Source of the DNA: Spirochaetaceae bacterium
GTDB taxonomy: Bacteria > Spirochaetota > Spirochaetia > Treponematales > Breznakiellaceae
Length of the DNA: 42,452 nt
Direction: 5' to 3'
Assembly: GCA_031281945.1 (NCBI GenBank)
Contig: JAITER010000023.1
Location: 1-42,452 of the forward strand
Shown: piece by piece, positions 30,708 to 39,432 of the stretch
Layout: every line of letters begins with the position of its first letter
Position numbering within the stretch: the stretch's first letter is position 1
The notes under the pieces: model-generated
Database searches by the model: none
What the model saw: the letters and a program-made list of their open reading frames with translations, nothing else
What the model was told of the DNA's origin: nothing
Program-made: the position numbers and the translations under genes

Positions 30708-33158
30708 CTATTCCTCCCCGGGTTTAAGCTGCAACTCATTGTTTAGACCAGTAATGTCATTATAACCGTCGTTATCCTCGTCTATCCACGGGCAGGGCAG
30801 TCCGTAAATATCAAGACCTGTCTCATAGAACACGCCGTTGTAAGTTCCAGTGTTGTCGTAACCGCCGCTATGGCGGCCGTTCTTTTCGTACCCGTAAAGG
30901 TTTAGTCCGCCGTCCTTGCTAAAACCATTCTTATCCAATCCAAGCACATCATCGTATCCATCAGCAGGCTCTCTGTCCACCCACGGCAACGGATCCCCTT
31001 TTGCCGGAGGCGAAGGGCTCGCATCCCCCTCTCCAATCTGACCGTGAGATTTAGGTATTGGCACTATAATTAGGTCTGGCTGATCCTTCTTGCTCCAGTC
31101 GCCCATTTCCATGACAGAAGTGACGCCCCCACTGTAGTAATCCGCCGGGCTCCAACTAAATCCCGGAACTGGAGCCGTGTAATTTAGCTGAAGTTCCTGA
31201 AGATCTTGGTAAGCGCCGGGAGTTTCGTACGGCTCATAGCTGTAGTACTCCGAGCCGTCAGCAATCCCGCCGTATACGCCCCATTTGTCATAGCCCTCAC
31301 GGTTTAGCCCCGTCTCCCTATGATAGCCGTCCATATCGTAACCTTCCGGATCGTAACCCTCCGCATCAAACTTTAAGTAAGCGATAGGCTCAAAATCCAG
31401 AGAATAAGGTATCAATACGCCCGTCCATTTTAATACGGGATACGGGTAGCCGCCGTAGTGTATCTTGGTGTCCGCTGTTTTTATGCCAATCAAAGAAGCC
31501 ATGCTGTATCTTGTGGCGTCCGAGCCCATAGCCCATACATCAACAAAATCCCAGTCCGCAAGTTCATAGCTTTGCTTGCTCAAAAACATATCGTCTCTGA
31601 CGTCGCTATTCCCGTCCAAAATGGGCTCGGCCTTGTCACCGATATATTCATTGCTTTCCATTTTACTTTCCGCGTCTTTTAATTTTATTCCAGAATAAAC
31701 ATTGTTAAAGGATTCGCCCCCCTCATCTTGGCAAACAATAGTCCCATTGGGACTATTCGGCGTCTTGTTCGCAATAACACGCCTAATCCATTTGCTGTTG
31801 CAGGATATAGTTTTAGTCATAACATAATTTTTATAAACATTCACATATTCATTGGTGCCTTCTTTGCTTTGGGTTTTCGCCCCAACTATACCGCCCGCGC
31901 CGCGGAAAATATTGGCGTTTTGAGAGGGATTTACTTTTACGCCGCCGTCTATATCTATATCAAACTGCGTGTAATTATACGCCACAACACTTGGCGCATT
32001 CTGACTCGTCGTGGTTTTTCCTATAAAGCCCACTATTCCCCCGGCGAATTTAGGGTAGTTGTTCGCGTTTCCGGCGCTGTTCGCCTGGGCGTTTCCATAT
32101 ATAGACGCCGTTCCAATAGAATAATTGTTTATGATGGTTACCTGCGCATCAGATTCTATGTCGCCTACTATACCGCCCACAGAAATACGGGCGTCTATTC
32201 CAGTAGATTCCGACAAAGCGGTGTTCGCGTCGACACGCAAATAAACGGCGCATTCTTCCACTCTGGTGGGGGAGCTACTGGTTATACTCGCAACAATCCC
32301 CCCAAAGAAAACTTTCTTGTCATTTTGAGGTTCGCCTATGGAAATCACGCTGTTTTTACTTTCGTCCATGCTTACGGCTATACGCCTAATTACGGTTCCC
32401 GCGTCGCCGATACTGGAACCGACAACTTTGCCCACAACAGGGCTTATATAAGTATCGCCTGATGATTTGAGGTCTTGCGCGTTCGACGCCGTAACGCGCA
32501 GGTTTTCTATGCGCGCGTTTTGTACAACGCCAAAAAGAGCCGCCACACGTTCAGGGGAAAGCGTAAGTTTTTTAATTGTACGCCCGCCGCCGTGAAACCA
32601 GCCCTGAAATTTTGCACTATCATTGCCTACCGCCTGGTTGTTCCAATTCCCGGAAACATCTAAATCCTCTGTAAGAATAAAAATTTTATTTTTAGTTCCG
32701 TCAATTCCGCCGCCAGAATTTGTGATGCTTGTAAATTGATTTGAGTTTGAAATAAGAACTATTTCGTTGTATTCTCCGGGTAAATTCGTCCACGGCACAA
32801 AAACAGACCCGCTCGTATAAGGAATCAACTCTACGTCCCCGGGGGCGACGCCCGACTCGTTGCATTCCTCCTTAACCCAAACCGTAGAATCAGACGCGCC
32901 TCCAAACCCAAATTTGCCTATTATAGCGACGCCTTCAGGCGTTTCCACCTCTTTTAGCTCCTCGCCGCATTTTAGTCCAACCCTTAGCATTACACCTTCG
33001 TAAGGCTCATCTTCTTCGGGCTCTATCGTCGGCCCGTCAGTCCCGCCGCCGTCGTCGCCGCCGCCGCCGCGCGTTTTTGGGCTTGTGGGAGACGTGCAAG
33101 CGGCAAAGCAAATAGAAAAAATAAGTGTTACGGTAATAAAAAGAAATAGTTTTCTCAT
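30708..33158 (-). CDS. Large lipoprotein with GLUG-like repeats and GYD repeats
   Basis: An 816-residue lipoprotein: type II signal peptide ending FAAC (Cys21), a Gly/Asp/Glu linker (about residues 26-55), then a beta-rich region with repeated GGIVG motifs (GKVVG, GGIVASI, GGIVGDI, GGIVGFI, GGIVGAK) as in GLUG/beta-helix surface proteins. The C-terminal 220 residues carry EGYDPEGYDMDGY and GYDDVLGLDKNGFSKDGG repeats, Asp/Gly/Tyr-rich and possibly Ca-binding. ATG 33158 follows AAAGGGG at good spacing; a TTG one codon upstream is less likely. Adhesion or surface display is inferred. It shares the overall plan of the lipoprotein at 4441-8025 but not its sequence. Confidence 0.8.
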   Translation of the reverse strand: MRKLFLFITVTLIFSICFAACTSPTSPKTRGGGGDDGGGTDGPTIEPEEDEPYEGVMLRVGLKCGEELKEVETPEGVAIIGKFGFGGASDSTVWVKEECNESGVAPGDVELIPYTSGSVFVPWTNLPGEYNEIVLISNSNQFTSITNSGGGIDGTKNKIFILTEDLDVSGNWNNQAVGNDSAKFQGWFHGGGRTIKKLTLSPERVAALFGVVQNARIENLRVTASNAQDLKSSGDTYISPVVGKVVGSSIGDAGTVIRRIAVSMDESKNSVISIGEPQNDKKVFFGGIVASITSSSPTRVEECAVYLRVDANTALSESTGIDARISVGGIVGDIESDAQVTIINNYSIGTASIYGNAQANSAGNANNYPKFAGGIVGFIGKTTTSQNAPSVVAYNYTQFDIDIDGGVKVNPSQNANIFRGAGGIVGAKTQSKEGTNEYVNVYKNYVMTKTISCNSKWIRRVIANKTPNSPNGTIVCQDEGGESFNNVYSGIKLKDAESKMESNEYIGDKAEPILDGNSDVRDDMFLSKQSYELADWDFVDVWAMGSDATRYSMASLIGIKTADTKIHYGGYPYPVLKWTGVLIPYSLDFEPIAYLKFDAEGYDPEGYDMDGYHRETGLNREGYDKWGVYGGIADGSEYYSYEPYETPGAYQDLQELQLNYTAPVPGFSWSPADYYSGGVTSVMEMGDWSKKDQPDLIIVPIPKSHGQIGEGDASPSPPAKGDPLPWVDREPADGYDDVLGLDKNGFSKDGGLNLYGYEKNGRHSGGYDNTGTYNGVFYETGLDIYGLPCPWIDEDNDGYNDITGLNNELQLKPGEE

Positions 33159-33605
33159 CAAAAAACCCCTTTCGTTAGACTAAAATCAAACGCGCTTCCG
33201 TGTCTTCAATGAAACACGCCCTTTCATTTGGAGTTACAACAAATAAATCCAACGTAAATTTTATGTATAATATACAACAATAATCAGATAAAAGAAAGGT
33301 TCTCTATAAAGATTCACGGCGGAAAAACCGAAAACTTTATGTTGCGCTCCGGCCCGCCGCCAGAGCGCAACCGCAATTTTAGAATCGCTGCTTTTTGGCG
33401 CCGGTCCGTTGATTTTTTGGGCTGTTTTCTTATATTATTAACACAACGCCTTATTTTAAAAGACGGCGCCCGCGAAAATCCTGGCAAAATATTATTCGCG
33501 GGCCTGTTTTACGGCGCGCTGGGGTTGTTAAACAAATTCAACATCCGGATTTTAGCGGCGGTATAAAGCTTTATACGGCCGCCAAGTTTTGAAAAGGAGG
33601 CTTTT
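33159..33605. other. Intergenic region upstream of metQ with hairpin
   Basis: A 447-bp spacer between divergent genes. A perfect 9-bp hairpin (GTTGCGCTC / GAGCGCAAC, 33341-33371) has the loop CGGCCCGCCGCCA, close to the loop at 8851-8861. I looked for a SAM riboswitch (expected in front of some methionine genes) and did not see its conserved elements. A 75-residue open frame from 33339 starts inside the hairpin and is not convincing. Confidence 0.5.
33341..33371. repeat. Hairpin with CCGCC-rich loop
   Basis: Perfect 9-bp arms GTTGCGCTC and GAGCGCAAC around a 13-base loop. The arm tips CGCTC/GAGCG and the loop ending CCGCCGCCA repeat those of the hairpin at 8844-8868. Confidence 0.6.
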
Positions 33606-34412
33606 GTGAAAAAAGCGTATTGGAATTTTGCAAAGAAAGTTATTTTACTGGCGGCGGCTTTCGCCGTAATGGGTTGCGCGGGTAAAAAAGAAAAACAGGT
33701 TGTTAAAGTCGGGGCTACGCCGGTTCCTCACGCGGTTCTGCTTAATTTGGTAAAAGCAGATTTGGCGGAAAAGGGGGTTGCGCTTGAAGTCGTAGAATTT
33801 ACAGATTACGTTCAGCCTAATATAGCGCTTGAAAACGGAGATTTGGACGCCAATTTTTTCCAGCACCTTCCCTATATGGATTCGTTTAACCAGGAGCGCA
33901 ATTTCAATTTGGTGAGCGTCGCGGGAATTCATATTGAACCCATGGGTGTTTATTCCAAAAAAATCGATTCGCTGGACAAACTACAGGAAGGCGCCGCCGT
34001 AGGCGTTCCTAACGATCCGACAAACGAAGGCCGCGCCCTCCTTTTGTTGCAATCCGCCGGACTTATAAAACTTAAAAACGGCGCAGGCCTAACCGCCACG
34101 GTTCAAGATATAGAAGAAAATGTAAGAAATCTTAAATTTTTTGAATTGGAAGCCGCCCAGTTGCCCCGCGCCGTTGAGGATTTGGAGTTGGCCGTAATTA
34201 ACGGGAACTACGCGATAGACGCCGGTTTAACCAAGAAAGAAGCGCTTGTCGTCGAGGGGGCTTCTTCGCCTTATGTAAACATTGTGGCTGTAAAATCCGG
34301 CAATGAAACCTCGGATAAAATTACGGCTCTTGTTGAAGCTTTACAATCGCAAAAGGTAAAAGATTTCATCAACAAAGAATACGCGGACGGCGAAGTAGTT
34401 ACGGTTTTTTAA
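33606..34412 (+). CDS. metQ: MetQ-like substrate-binding lipoprotein (NlpA family)
   Basis: A 268-residue lipoprotein: signal peptide ending in the lipobox VMGC (Cys24), then the NlpA/MetQ fold with KVGATPVPHAVLL, LDANFFQHLPYM, GVPNDPTNEGRALLLLQSAGLIKL and AVINGNYAIDAGL. It binds methionine (or a related amino acid) for the MetNI importer in the family. Start is GTG 33606 with AAGGAGG 5 bases before it. No metN or metI lies in the window, so it is an orphan copy here; the transporter must be elsewhere. A strong terminator follows. Confidence 0.92.
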   Translation: MKKAYWNFAKKVILLAAAFAVMGCAGKKEKQVVKVGATPVPHAVLLNLVKADLAEKGVALEVVEFTDYVQPNIALENGDLDANFFQHLPYMDSFNQERNFNLVSVAGIHIEPMGVYSKKIDSLDKLQEGAAVGVPNDPTNEGRALLLLQSAGLIKLKNGAGLTATVQDIEENVRNLKFFELEAAQLPRAVEDLELAVINGNYAIDAGLTKKEALVVEGASSPYVNIVAVKSGNETSDKITALVEALQSQKVKDFINKEYADGEVVTVF

Positions 34413-34420
34413 TTAAAATT

Positions 34421-34464
34421 AAGCCGTTTCAAAACTTAACAGGGTTTTGAAACGGCTTTTTTTA
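34421..34464 (+). terminator. Rho-independent terminator of metQ
   Basis: AAGCCGTTTCAAAAC pairs with GTTTTGAAACGGCTT over a 7-base loop and is followed by a T run. It begins 8 bases after the metQ stop and also faces the convergent TPR gene. Confidence 0.9.
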
Positions 34465-34476
34465 AACAAAACGCGC

Positions 34477-35253
34477 CTAATAATTCCCGATAAGGCTTTC
34501 TATGTATTCTTTGTTGGCGAGCCCTTCTTTTTTCTTTGCGTCGTCTTTAGCCGCGTCCACGCCGCGTCCGTACCACTTTACGGCTTCGTTTAAATCGCCC
34601 GTCATATAATAGGCGCGTCCCAGCATAAAAAATGAGTCTTCGTCTCCGGAACGGTTTTCCATGTAACGCAAAAGTTGCTGTACGGCGTCTTGCGGTTTGT
34701 TTAATTCAAAAATATAAAGGACAGCCAGCGCATAACGCGCCTGCGTATACTCAGGCTGTAATTCCACGGCTCTAAGATAGGCGGCTTCCGCAGTCGCGAA
34801 ATAAGATGAAGCCAGCGGCCCGGAGGCGCCTTCCGGTCTGTAATCGTGCATAGATTTTGCGCTATAGGAAGCGTTTAAGCCGCAAAGATAATGCAAAGTT
34901 TCATCCGCTGGGCTGTATTTAATTCCTTCTTCCAGCGCTTTTAACGCTTCTATGTACATGCCTTTGTCCTGAAACCTCGCGGCCAGAATCTTCCAGTACA
35001 CACCGGTTTGCGCCGCGTCTTTTATGTGCTGTTTTTGCAGGTCTTCGTAGGCGGCTATGGCCTTTTGCAGATCTTCTATCTCGCGCGGCACGCCTTTTCG
35101 CGGCCCGTATTCGGCCACCCGTTTAGCAAGCTCGCGGCGTTCTTTATTTACATGGGATCTGTTTGCCGCGAAAATTCCGCCCGCGATAAGCAACGCGCAA
35201 ATGGTAAAGCCCGCGATTCCAACCGCACGCCCATTTTTTGTTTGTTTTTTCAT
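34477..35253 (-). CDS. Membrane-anchored TPR protein
   Basis: A 258-residue protein with a short basic N terminus, one membrane helix (about residues 13-31) and TPR-like helix pairs: AARFQDKGMYIEALKALEEGIKYSP, AAYLRAVELQPEYTQARYALAVLYIFELN and MLGRAYYMTGDLNEAVKWYGRG. Probably a periplasmic scaffold. The start is ATG 35253 because AAGGTGG lies 6 bases before it; a GTG four codons upstream overlaps that site and is rejected. Neighbours give no clue to its role. Confidence 0.82.
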   Translation of the reverse strand: MKKQTKNGRAVGIAGFTICALLIAGGIFAANRSHVNKERRELAKRVAEYGPRKGVPREIEDLQKAIAAYEDLQKQHIKDAAQTGVYWKILAARFQDKGMYIEALKALEEGIKYSPADETLHYLCGLNASYSAKSMHDYRPEGASGPLASSYFATAEAAYLRAVELQPEYTQARYALAVLYIFELNKPQDAVQQLLRYMENRSGDEDSFFMLGRAYYMTGDLNEAVKWYGRGVDAAKDDAKKKEGLANKEYIESLIGNY

Positions 35254-35373
35254 ATATTTATCCACCTTCGCGTTTTATCCGCACATCCCCGCCCAAAACA
35301 TGGTTGCGCGGCGGCGCGATGTTCACCGAAAAACAAGCCCGGCGCGCGCAAGCCTCCGCTCACCCACCCTTGC

Positions 35374-35521
35374 GCGCCTTATCGCCAGACGCCTGTTTTA
35401 GCAAGCGCCGCCGCAAACTTTTGGTGGGTCTGGGAGGCCCTGGCCTCCCAAGCGGGGGGGGGGGGCGGAGCCCCCAGCCGCGCCCTGGATTAGCCGGATA
35501 CAGCGCCTTATCACCAGATGC
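35374..35521 (-). repeat. Double-hairpin repeat with 12-G tract, reverse copy
   Basis: On the minus strand this is GGCTGGGGGCTCCGCC, a run of 12 C (plus-strand G 35454-35465), GGGAGGCC/GGCCTCCC hairpin arms and CAGACCCACCAAAAGTTTGC: the same element as at 15455-15530. It is flanked by imperfect 19-bp direct repeats (GCGCCTTATCGCCAGACGC at 35374 and GCGCCTTATCACCAGATGC at 35503). Confidence 0.75.
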
Positions 35522-35539
35522 GCAAGGGATAGGAGCGGG

Positions 35540-35578
35540 AATTAAACGCGGCGGCGTTTTACGCCGTTGCGTTTAATT
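35540..35578 (-). terminator. Hairpin downstream of the MATE gene
   Basis: A 17-bp stem including two G-T pairs, with arms starting AATTAAACGC and ending GCGTTTAATT around TTTTA, lies about 77 bp past the MATE stop. T tract on the minus strand is weak. Confidence 0.45.
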
Positions 35579-35654
35579 TTAGCGGATAGCCCGGTTTTTG
35601 CGCAGCAAAAATGCGCCAAAATTCAAAAAATATGACGGCTCTTAAAAATTAGCT

Positions 35655-37040
35655 TCAGTCTTTTAATTTTTTAAGTTCGCGTATTATTAAAATAAAAGTA
35701 ACCGTAAAGGTAATCGCGTCCGCAAAAGGTATGGCGGCGACTACGCCATATAAGCCCCAAATCCGCCCAAATATTAAAATCGCTGGAATTATAACAATAC
35801 ATTGGCGCATCAAAGATAAAAGTATCGAAATTTTTGGCCGGCCCGTTACCACGAACATATTCGTAGAAACTATCTGAAAACCGTTAAGCGGCAAAACAAG
35901 AGAGGCTATGCGCATACCGGTTACAGTAACCTGATACAGCGTTTCGCTCCCGTCCGGCGCAAAAATTCGCACTACAGTTTGCGGAAAAAATTGCGCCCAT
36001 ATAAAACCAACGGCGCAAATGCAGGTTGAAACCGCAGCCGCATACAAATAGGCTTTGCGCACGCGGTTAAACTTACCTGCCCCGTAGTTGTAACCCAAAA
36101 TCGGCTGGGCGCCCTGATTTATCCCAAAAACAGGCATAAAAAACAACATCGTAAACGTGCCTATTATATTCATGCCTGAGAGCGCCGAATCCCCGCCGTT
36201 GGCCGCGCCCAAAGTTTTTGCGCCGTACCAGCCCATGCTCGTGTTAAGCAACAACTGCACGGCGGACATCATGAATTGCAACAGAAATTGGGACGAGCCG
36301 AACCCAAGAATGGAAAACACTATTTCTTTGGAAAAAGAAACTTTGAATGGACGCAGATTGATAACGGCGCGGTTTCCCAAATTAAAATAAAGCATCCAAA
36401 TGGCGGAAGCCGCCTGCGAAATTATAGTCGCAAGCGCGGCGCCCTTGACGCCCCAGCCGAACGCAAAAATAAACAGCGGATCCAGCAACGTGTTAAGGAC
36501 GGCGCCCAAAAACATCCCTATCATGCTGATTACCGGAAAACCCTGCGCCCGCGTAGAATGTGAAAGCCCGAAACCAACCAAAAAGAAAGGCTGCCCGTAT
36601 ATAATTATTTTAAAATAATCGCGGGCGCTCTCAATAACGCGGCTGCCTTCCCGCGCGCCCAAAAGCGGCAAAAGGTCGTCCAAAAATATGTATTCAAACA
36701 CAGAAATAAAAACTGACGACGCTAAAAGCAGCCAAAAACCGTGGTTTAACGCATTTTCCGCCTCAGCCTTTTTCCGCTGGCCCAGCCGCATGGAAATCAT
36801 GTTGGCGGAGCCTACGCCAAAAAGCATGGCGAAAGCCATTGAAATAGTAATCAACGGCATTATCAAAGAAAGCCCGCCAAGCGCGTCTTCGTTTACGCCG
36901 CGCCCCACAAACACCCTGTCTACAGCGTTGTAAAGGGCGTTTACAAGCATACCGCTCACCGCCGGTATCGAAAATTTTAAAAGCAGCTCCCCAACCGGCT
37001 TAACGCCCAATTGATTAGCCGCATCGTCTTTGTTTTGCAT
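35655..37040 (-). CDS. MATE-family efflux transporter
   Basis: A 461-residue membrane protein with the twelve-helix MATE plan in two pseudo-symmetric halves; family stretches are PAVSGMLVNALYNAVDRVFVGRGV, LGAVLNTLLDPLFIFAFGWGVKGAALATIISQ and MPVFGINQGAQPILGYNYGAGKFNRVRKAY. Members of this (MepA/NorM-like) family export drugs or metabolites using Na or H gradients; the substrate here is unknown. Its ATG overlaps the fliF stop (TAATG), so translation is probably coupled to the flagellar gene, an unexpected context. The repeat block at 35374 lies downstream. Confidence 0.92.
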   Translation of the reverse strand: MQNKDDAANQLGVKPVGELLLKFSIPAVSGMLVNALYNAVDRVFVGRGVNEDALGGLSLIMPLITISMAFAMLFGVGSANMISMRLGQRKKAEAENALNHGFWLLLASSVFISVFEYIFLDDLLPLLGAREGSRVIESARDYFKIIIYGQPFFLVGFGLSHSTRAQGFPVISMIGMFLGAVLNTLLDPLFIFAFGWGVKGAALATIISQAASAIWMLYFNLGNRAVINLRPFKVSFSKEIVFSILGFGSSQFLLQFMMSAVQLLLNTSMGWYGAKTLGAANGGDSALSGMNIIGTFTMLFFMPVFGINQGAQPILGYNYGAGKFNRVRKAYLYAAAVSTCICAVGFIWAQFFPQTVVRIFAPDGSETLYQVTVTGMRIASLVLPLNGFQIVSTNMFVVTGRPKISILLSLMRQCIVIIPAILIFGRIWGLYGVVAAIPFADAITFTVTFILIIRELKKLKD

Positions 37041-38740
37041 TATTCTTCAATCAACCATGTTCGAATCAACTGCGAAACGTCTTTTGGATGTTCGCGGGCG
37101 AGAGCGACGGCCTTTTCGGCCAGCTCCATCCTCGCCTGATCTTCGACGGACATAGATATGGCCTCCCCCTCTTTTTCTGCTTCCAAAATAGCGGCCTCGC
37201 GCATAAGCTGATGCTGGCGCGCAAGCTCTTCCTCGCGCCGGCGGCGAGCCTGCTCGCGGGCGCGGGCCACAATTTGAAATACAACAAATCCAATCAAAAG
37301 CAGGGCTAAACCCGCCAAAGAAGCGATTATCGTTATTTGCACCTGGCGTTTGCGCCGTAAAGCCTCGTCTTCTTCGGCGAACTGGGCCGTACGGTCTATG
37401 GCTATATTCTGAACCCTAACAGAGTCGCCGCGGGAAGCGCTGTAACCTATAGCCCCTTCCACAAGAGCCTGCGCTTTAGCCAGATCTTCCGGCGAAAGCG
37501 GTATGTACTCACGCTCGGCCCTGCCGTCCACAGTAAGCGCAATATTGCCTTTCTCGTCTATTTTATTCTTCCAAACCCCGTCTATGTTAACCGAAACAGT
37601 TATGCGGTCTATAGTGGGGCTGCGAATCTCGCTGGTAATCTCTTTGTTGAATTCTTCGTTATGAGTGCGGGTTTCCTGCGTAACCTTTCCGTACAGGTTG
37701 GACATATCTTTGTACGCCGGCGGAGTTTGACCCTCCACCCCGGCCGGCCCTTCAGGATTAAAACCAGTACCCTCCCAGGCCGTCTTGGAGGTGGTTTCGG
37801 AAACAGTAAGCGAAGGGGCGAACTGGCTGTCGTCGTAGGCCAGGCCGGGAGTGCGCTCCTTTAAGGCGATTGGGGTTATCTTGTTTTTTTCCGAAGTTAT
37901 TTCGGACATATCCATGTCAATTTTTAGGTTCAAATCACGCACGCGGTCCGCGGAAAAGTTGTTTTGAAGCGCGCGAAGTATGTCGGCGCGGTACTTGGCC
38001 TCAACATCGCGCACTATTTTTATTTCTTTTTCTATACGGGCCAGCCTGTCGAAATCTTTCATGCCTTCAAAATCGTTTAAAACAACGCCGTTTTGATCCG
38101 TTATTACAATGTTTTCGTCTTTTAACCCTTCCACAGCGAATTTTATAAGCTTCTGTATGCCTTCAATTTTTTTGCGGTTGCTGGTTATGTCGCTGTTTAT
38201 TTTTGGAGTGATTACAACGCTCGCCGTCACCGGATTTTGATCCGCCGTAAAAAGAGTGCGCTCCGGCTGGGTTATCGTAACGTTTGCGTTGTCCACGTCG
38301 TCCAGGGCTTTTATATGCTCGGTTACGCTCGCTGTAATAGCCCGGCGCAAGTTTACGTTGCGCTCCCAATCGGTTATAGTCCATCTGTCGCGGTCAAAAA
38401 GAGCCCACGGGTCGACGCCCTTGGGAACTAAGTCTTCGCGTATAAGTATGCCGCGCATTTTTTTGGCTGTTTTTTCGTCCATCACCATGACTACGCCGTT
38501 AGAATCAACATGAACTTTTACGCCCTCCTCGTTAATCCTGGCGATGATGGCGGAAAGCGCATCCTCGCTGGTTATAGGCGCGTCTATTACCGGAACATAG
38601 CCCGGCGTGGAAGAAACGCTTAAAAGCGCAACCACCGCTATTATGGCGCCGGCAAAAATGCCGCCCACAATCAGCTTTTGAACAAGCGTCCATCTTTTCC
38701 ACAAGGCCTTTAATTGCCCCGTCATTTTTTGAAAATCCAT
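37040..38740 (-). CDS. fliF: Flagellar M-ring protein FliF
   Basis: A 566-residue protein that forms the MS ring at the base of the flagellar motor in the inner membrane. First membrane helix near residues 23-45, then ring-building domains (LSAIIARINEEGVKVHVDSNGVVMV, ALDDVDNANVTITQPERTLF, with the ASVVI strand), second membrane helix near 475-497, and the C-terminal FliG-binding tail (DQARMELAEKAVALAREHPKDVSQLIRTWLIEE). Normal length and apparently intact. GGGGAGGGG precedes the ATG. fliE lies 57 bp upstream, as usual, but fliG, which normally follows, is replaced by a MATE transporter. Confidence 0.95.
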   Translation of the reverse strand: MDFQKMTGQLKALWKRWTLVQKLIVGGIFAGAIIAVVALLSVSSTPGYVPVIDAPITSEDALSAIIARINEEGVKVHVDSNGVVMVMDEKTAKKMRGILIREDLVPKGVDPWALFDRDRWTITDWERNVNLRRAITASVTEHIKALDDVDNANVTITQPERTLFTADQNPVTASVVITPKINSDITSNRKKIEGIQKLIKFAVEGLKDENIVITDQNGVVLNDFEGMKDFDRLARIEKEIKIVRDVEAKYRADILRALQNNFSADRVRDLNLKIDMDMSEITSEKNKITPIALKERTPGLAYDDSQFAPSLTVSETTSKTAWEGTGFNPEGPAGVEGQTPPAYKDMSNLYGKVTQETRTHNEEFNKEITSEIRSPTIDRITVSVNIDGVWKNKIDEKGNIALTVDGRAEREYIPLSPEDLAKAQALVEGAIGYSASRGDSVRVQNIAIDRTAQFAEEDEALRRKRQVQITIIASLAGLALLLIGFVVFQIVARAREQARRRREEELARQHQLMREAAILEAEKEGEAISMSVEDQARMELAEKAVALAREHPKDVSQLIRTWLIEE

Positions 38741-38797
38741 ACACCCCTCCCCCTATACGTTTTACCGCGCCTAAAAACGTTCCCGCCCGCGAAAACC

Positions 38798-39256
38798 TTA
38801 TCTTGTATTAATAACGTCTTTCCACGCCTGGGTAAGGCGGCTAAGTATGGTGCGCGCTATGTTAAGCGACATCGCGGCCTCCGCTTCGGCTATGGTAAGA
38901 TCGTGAGCGTCCACGGAAGCGGGATCGGTTATAGCCTGAACCGACAACTGCGAGGCGCGGTTCTCCATAGCGGAAACCTTGTCTATCGCCTTAAGCATTT
39001 CATCCGAAAAACTAAGGCCGCCCGCCGCCCCGTCGCGCAAAACGGCGCCCGCGCCGGTCTTTTCGCCGGTTGAAACTATTTGATTTCCATGCCCGATTAA
39101 AGAAACTGAATTTTTATCAGAAAAATTCCGGGTTATGCCGCCGTGTCCGTAACCGCCGCTAAACCCAACGGTTCCCGCATTCGGAATGTGGCGCGGGTCT
39201 GTAATTTTCATGCTTACGTGAACCGCCTGTTGCAGTTCTGGTTTGAGTGTCAACAT
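38798..39256 (-). CDS. fliE: Flagellar hook-basal body protein FliE
   Basis: A 152-residue rod/MS-ring adaptor. The conserved part is C-terminal (FSDEMLKAIDKVSAMENRASQLSVQAITDPASVDAHDLTIAEAEAAMSLNIARTILSRLTQAWKDVINTR), with the family pattern DxHDxTIAxAxxxMSL. The first 75 residues form a Gly-rich extension not usual in FliE; the start is nevertheless supported by GGGAGGG 5 bases before the ATG. The usual upstream partners flgB and flgC are absent: 177 bp away a divergent toxin-antitoxin module begins. Confidence 0.9.
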   Translation of the reverse strand: MLTLKPELQQAVHVSMKITDPRHIPNAGTVGFSGGYGHGGITRNFSDKNSVSLIGHGNQIVSTGEKTGAGAVLRDGAAGGLSFSDEMLKAIDKVSAMENRASQLSVQAITDPASVDAHDLTIAEAEAAMSLNIARTILSRLTQAWKDVINTR

Positions 39257-39276
39257 ATTTCCCTCCCAAGAAATTT

Positions 39277-39296
39277 ATCGCAATAATTATTGCGAT
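39277..39296. promoter_or_regulatory. 20-bp perfect palindrome over the fliE -10 region
   Basis: ATCGCAATAATTATTGCGAT reads the same on both strands and covers the proposed -10 box of fliE. It looks like a repressor site; no cognate regulator is known from the window. Confidence 0.55.
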
Positions 39297-39315
39297 TTTT
39301 AGAGTCTTGCGTCAA
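39286..39315 (-). promoter_or_regulatory. fliE: Putative sigma-70 promoter of fliE-fliF-MATE
   Basis: On the minus strand TTGACG, an 18-bp spacer and AATAAT, about 30 bp before the fliE start codon. The -10 box lies within the palindrome. No sigma-28-type sequence is seen. Confidence 0.45.
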
Positions 39316-39432
39316 GAGGGCGTTTTTTACAGGCGTATAAATTCAGATTAGGCGAAATATGTTTGGCAAAATTCTTGAAAAAAAAGAAGAATTTACTTGA
39401 CCAATTTGACCTAATATGCCTGTAATTGGAAT

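Noticed and set aside
33339..33566. A 75-residue frame upstream of metQ
   Set aside because: It starts inside a hairpin, lacks a ribosome binding site and resembles nothing; more likely chance.
33240..33605. SAM riboswitch upstream of metQ
   Set aside because: I could not find the conserved helices or an anti-terminator arrangement; only a repeat-type hairpin is present.
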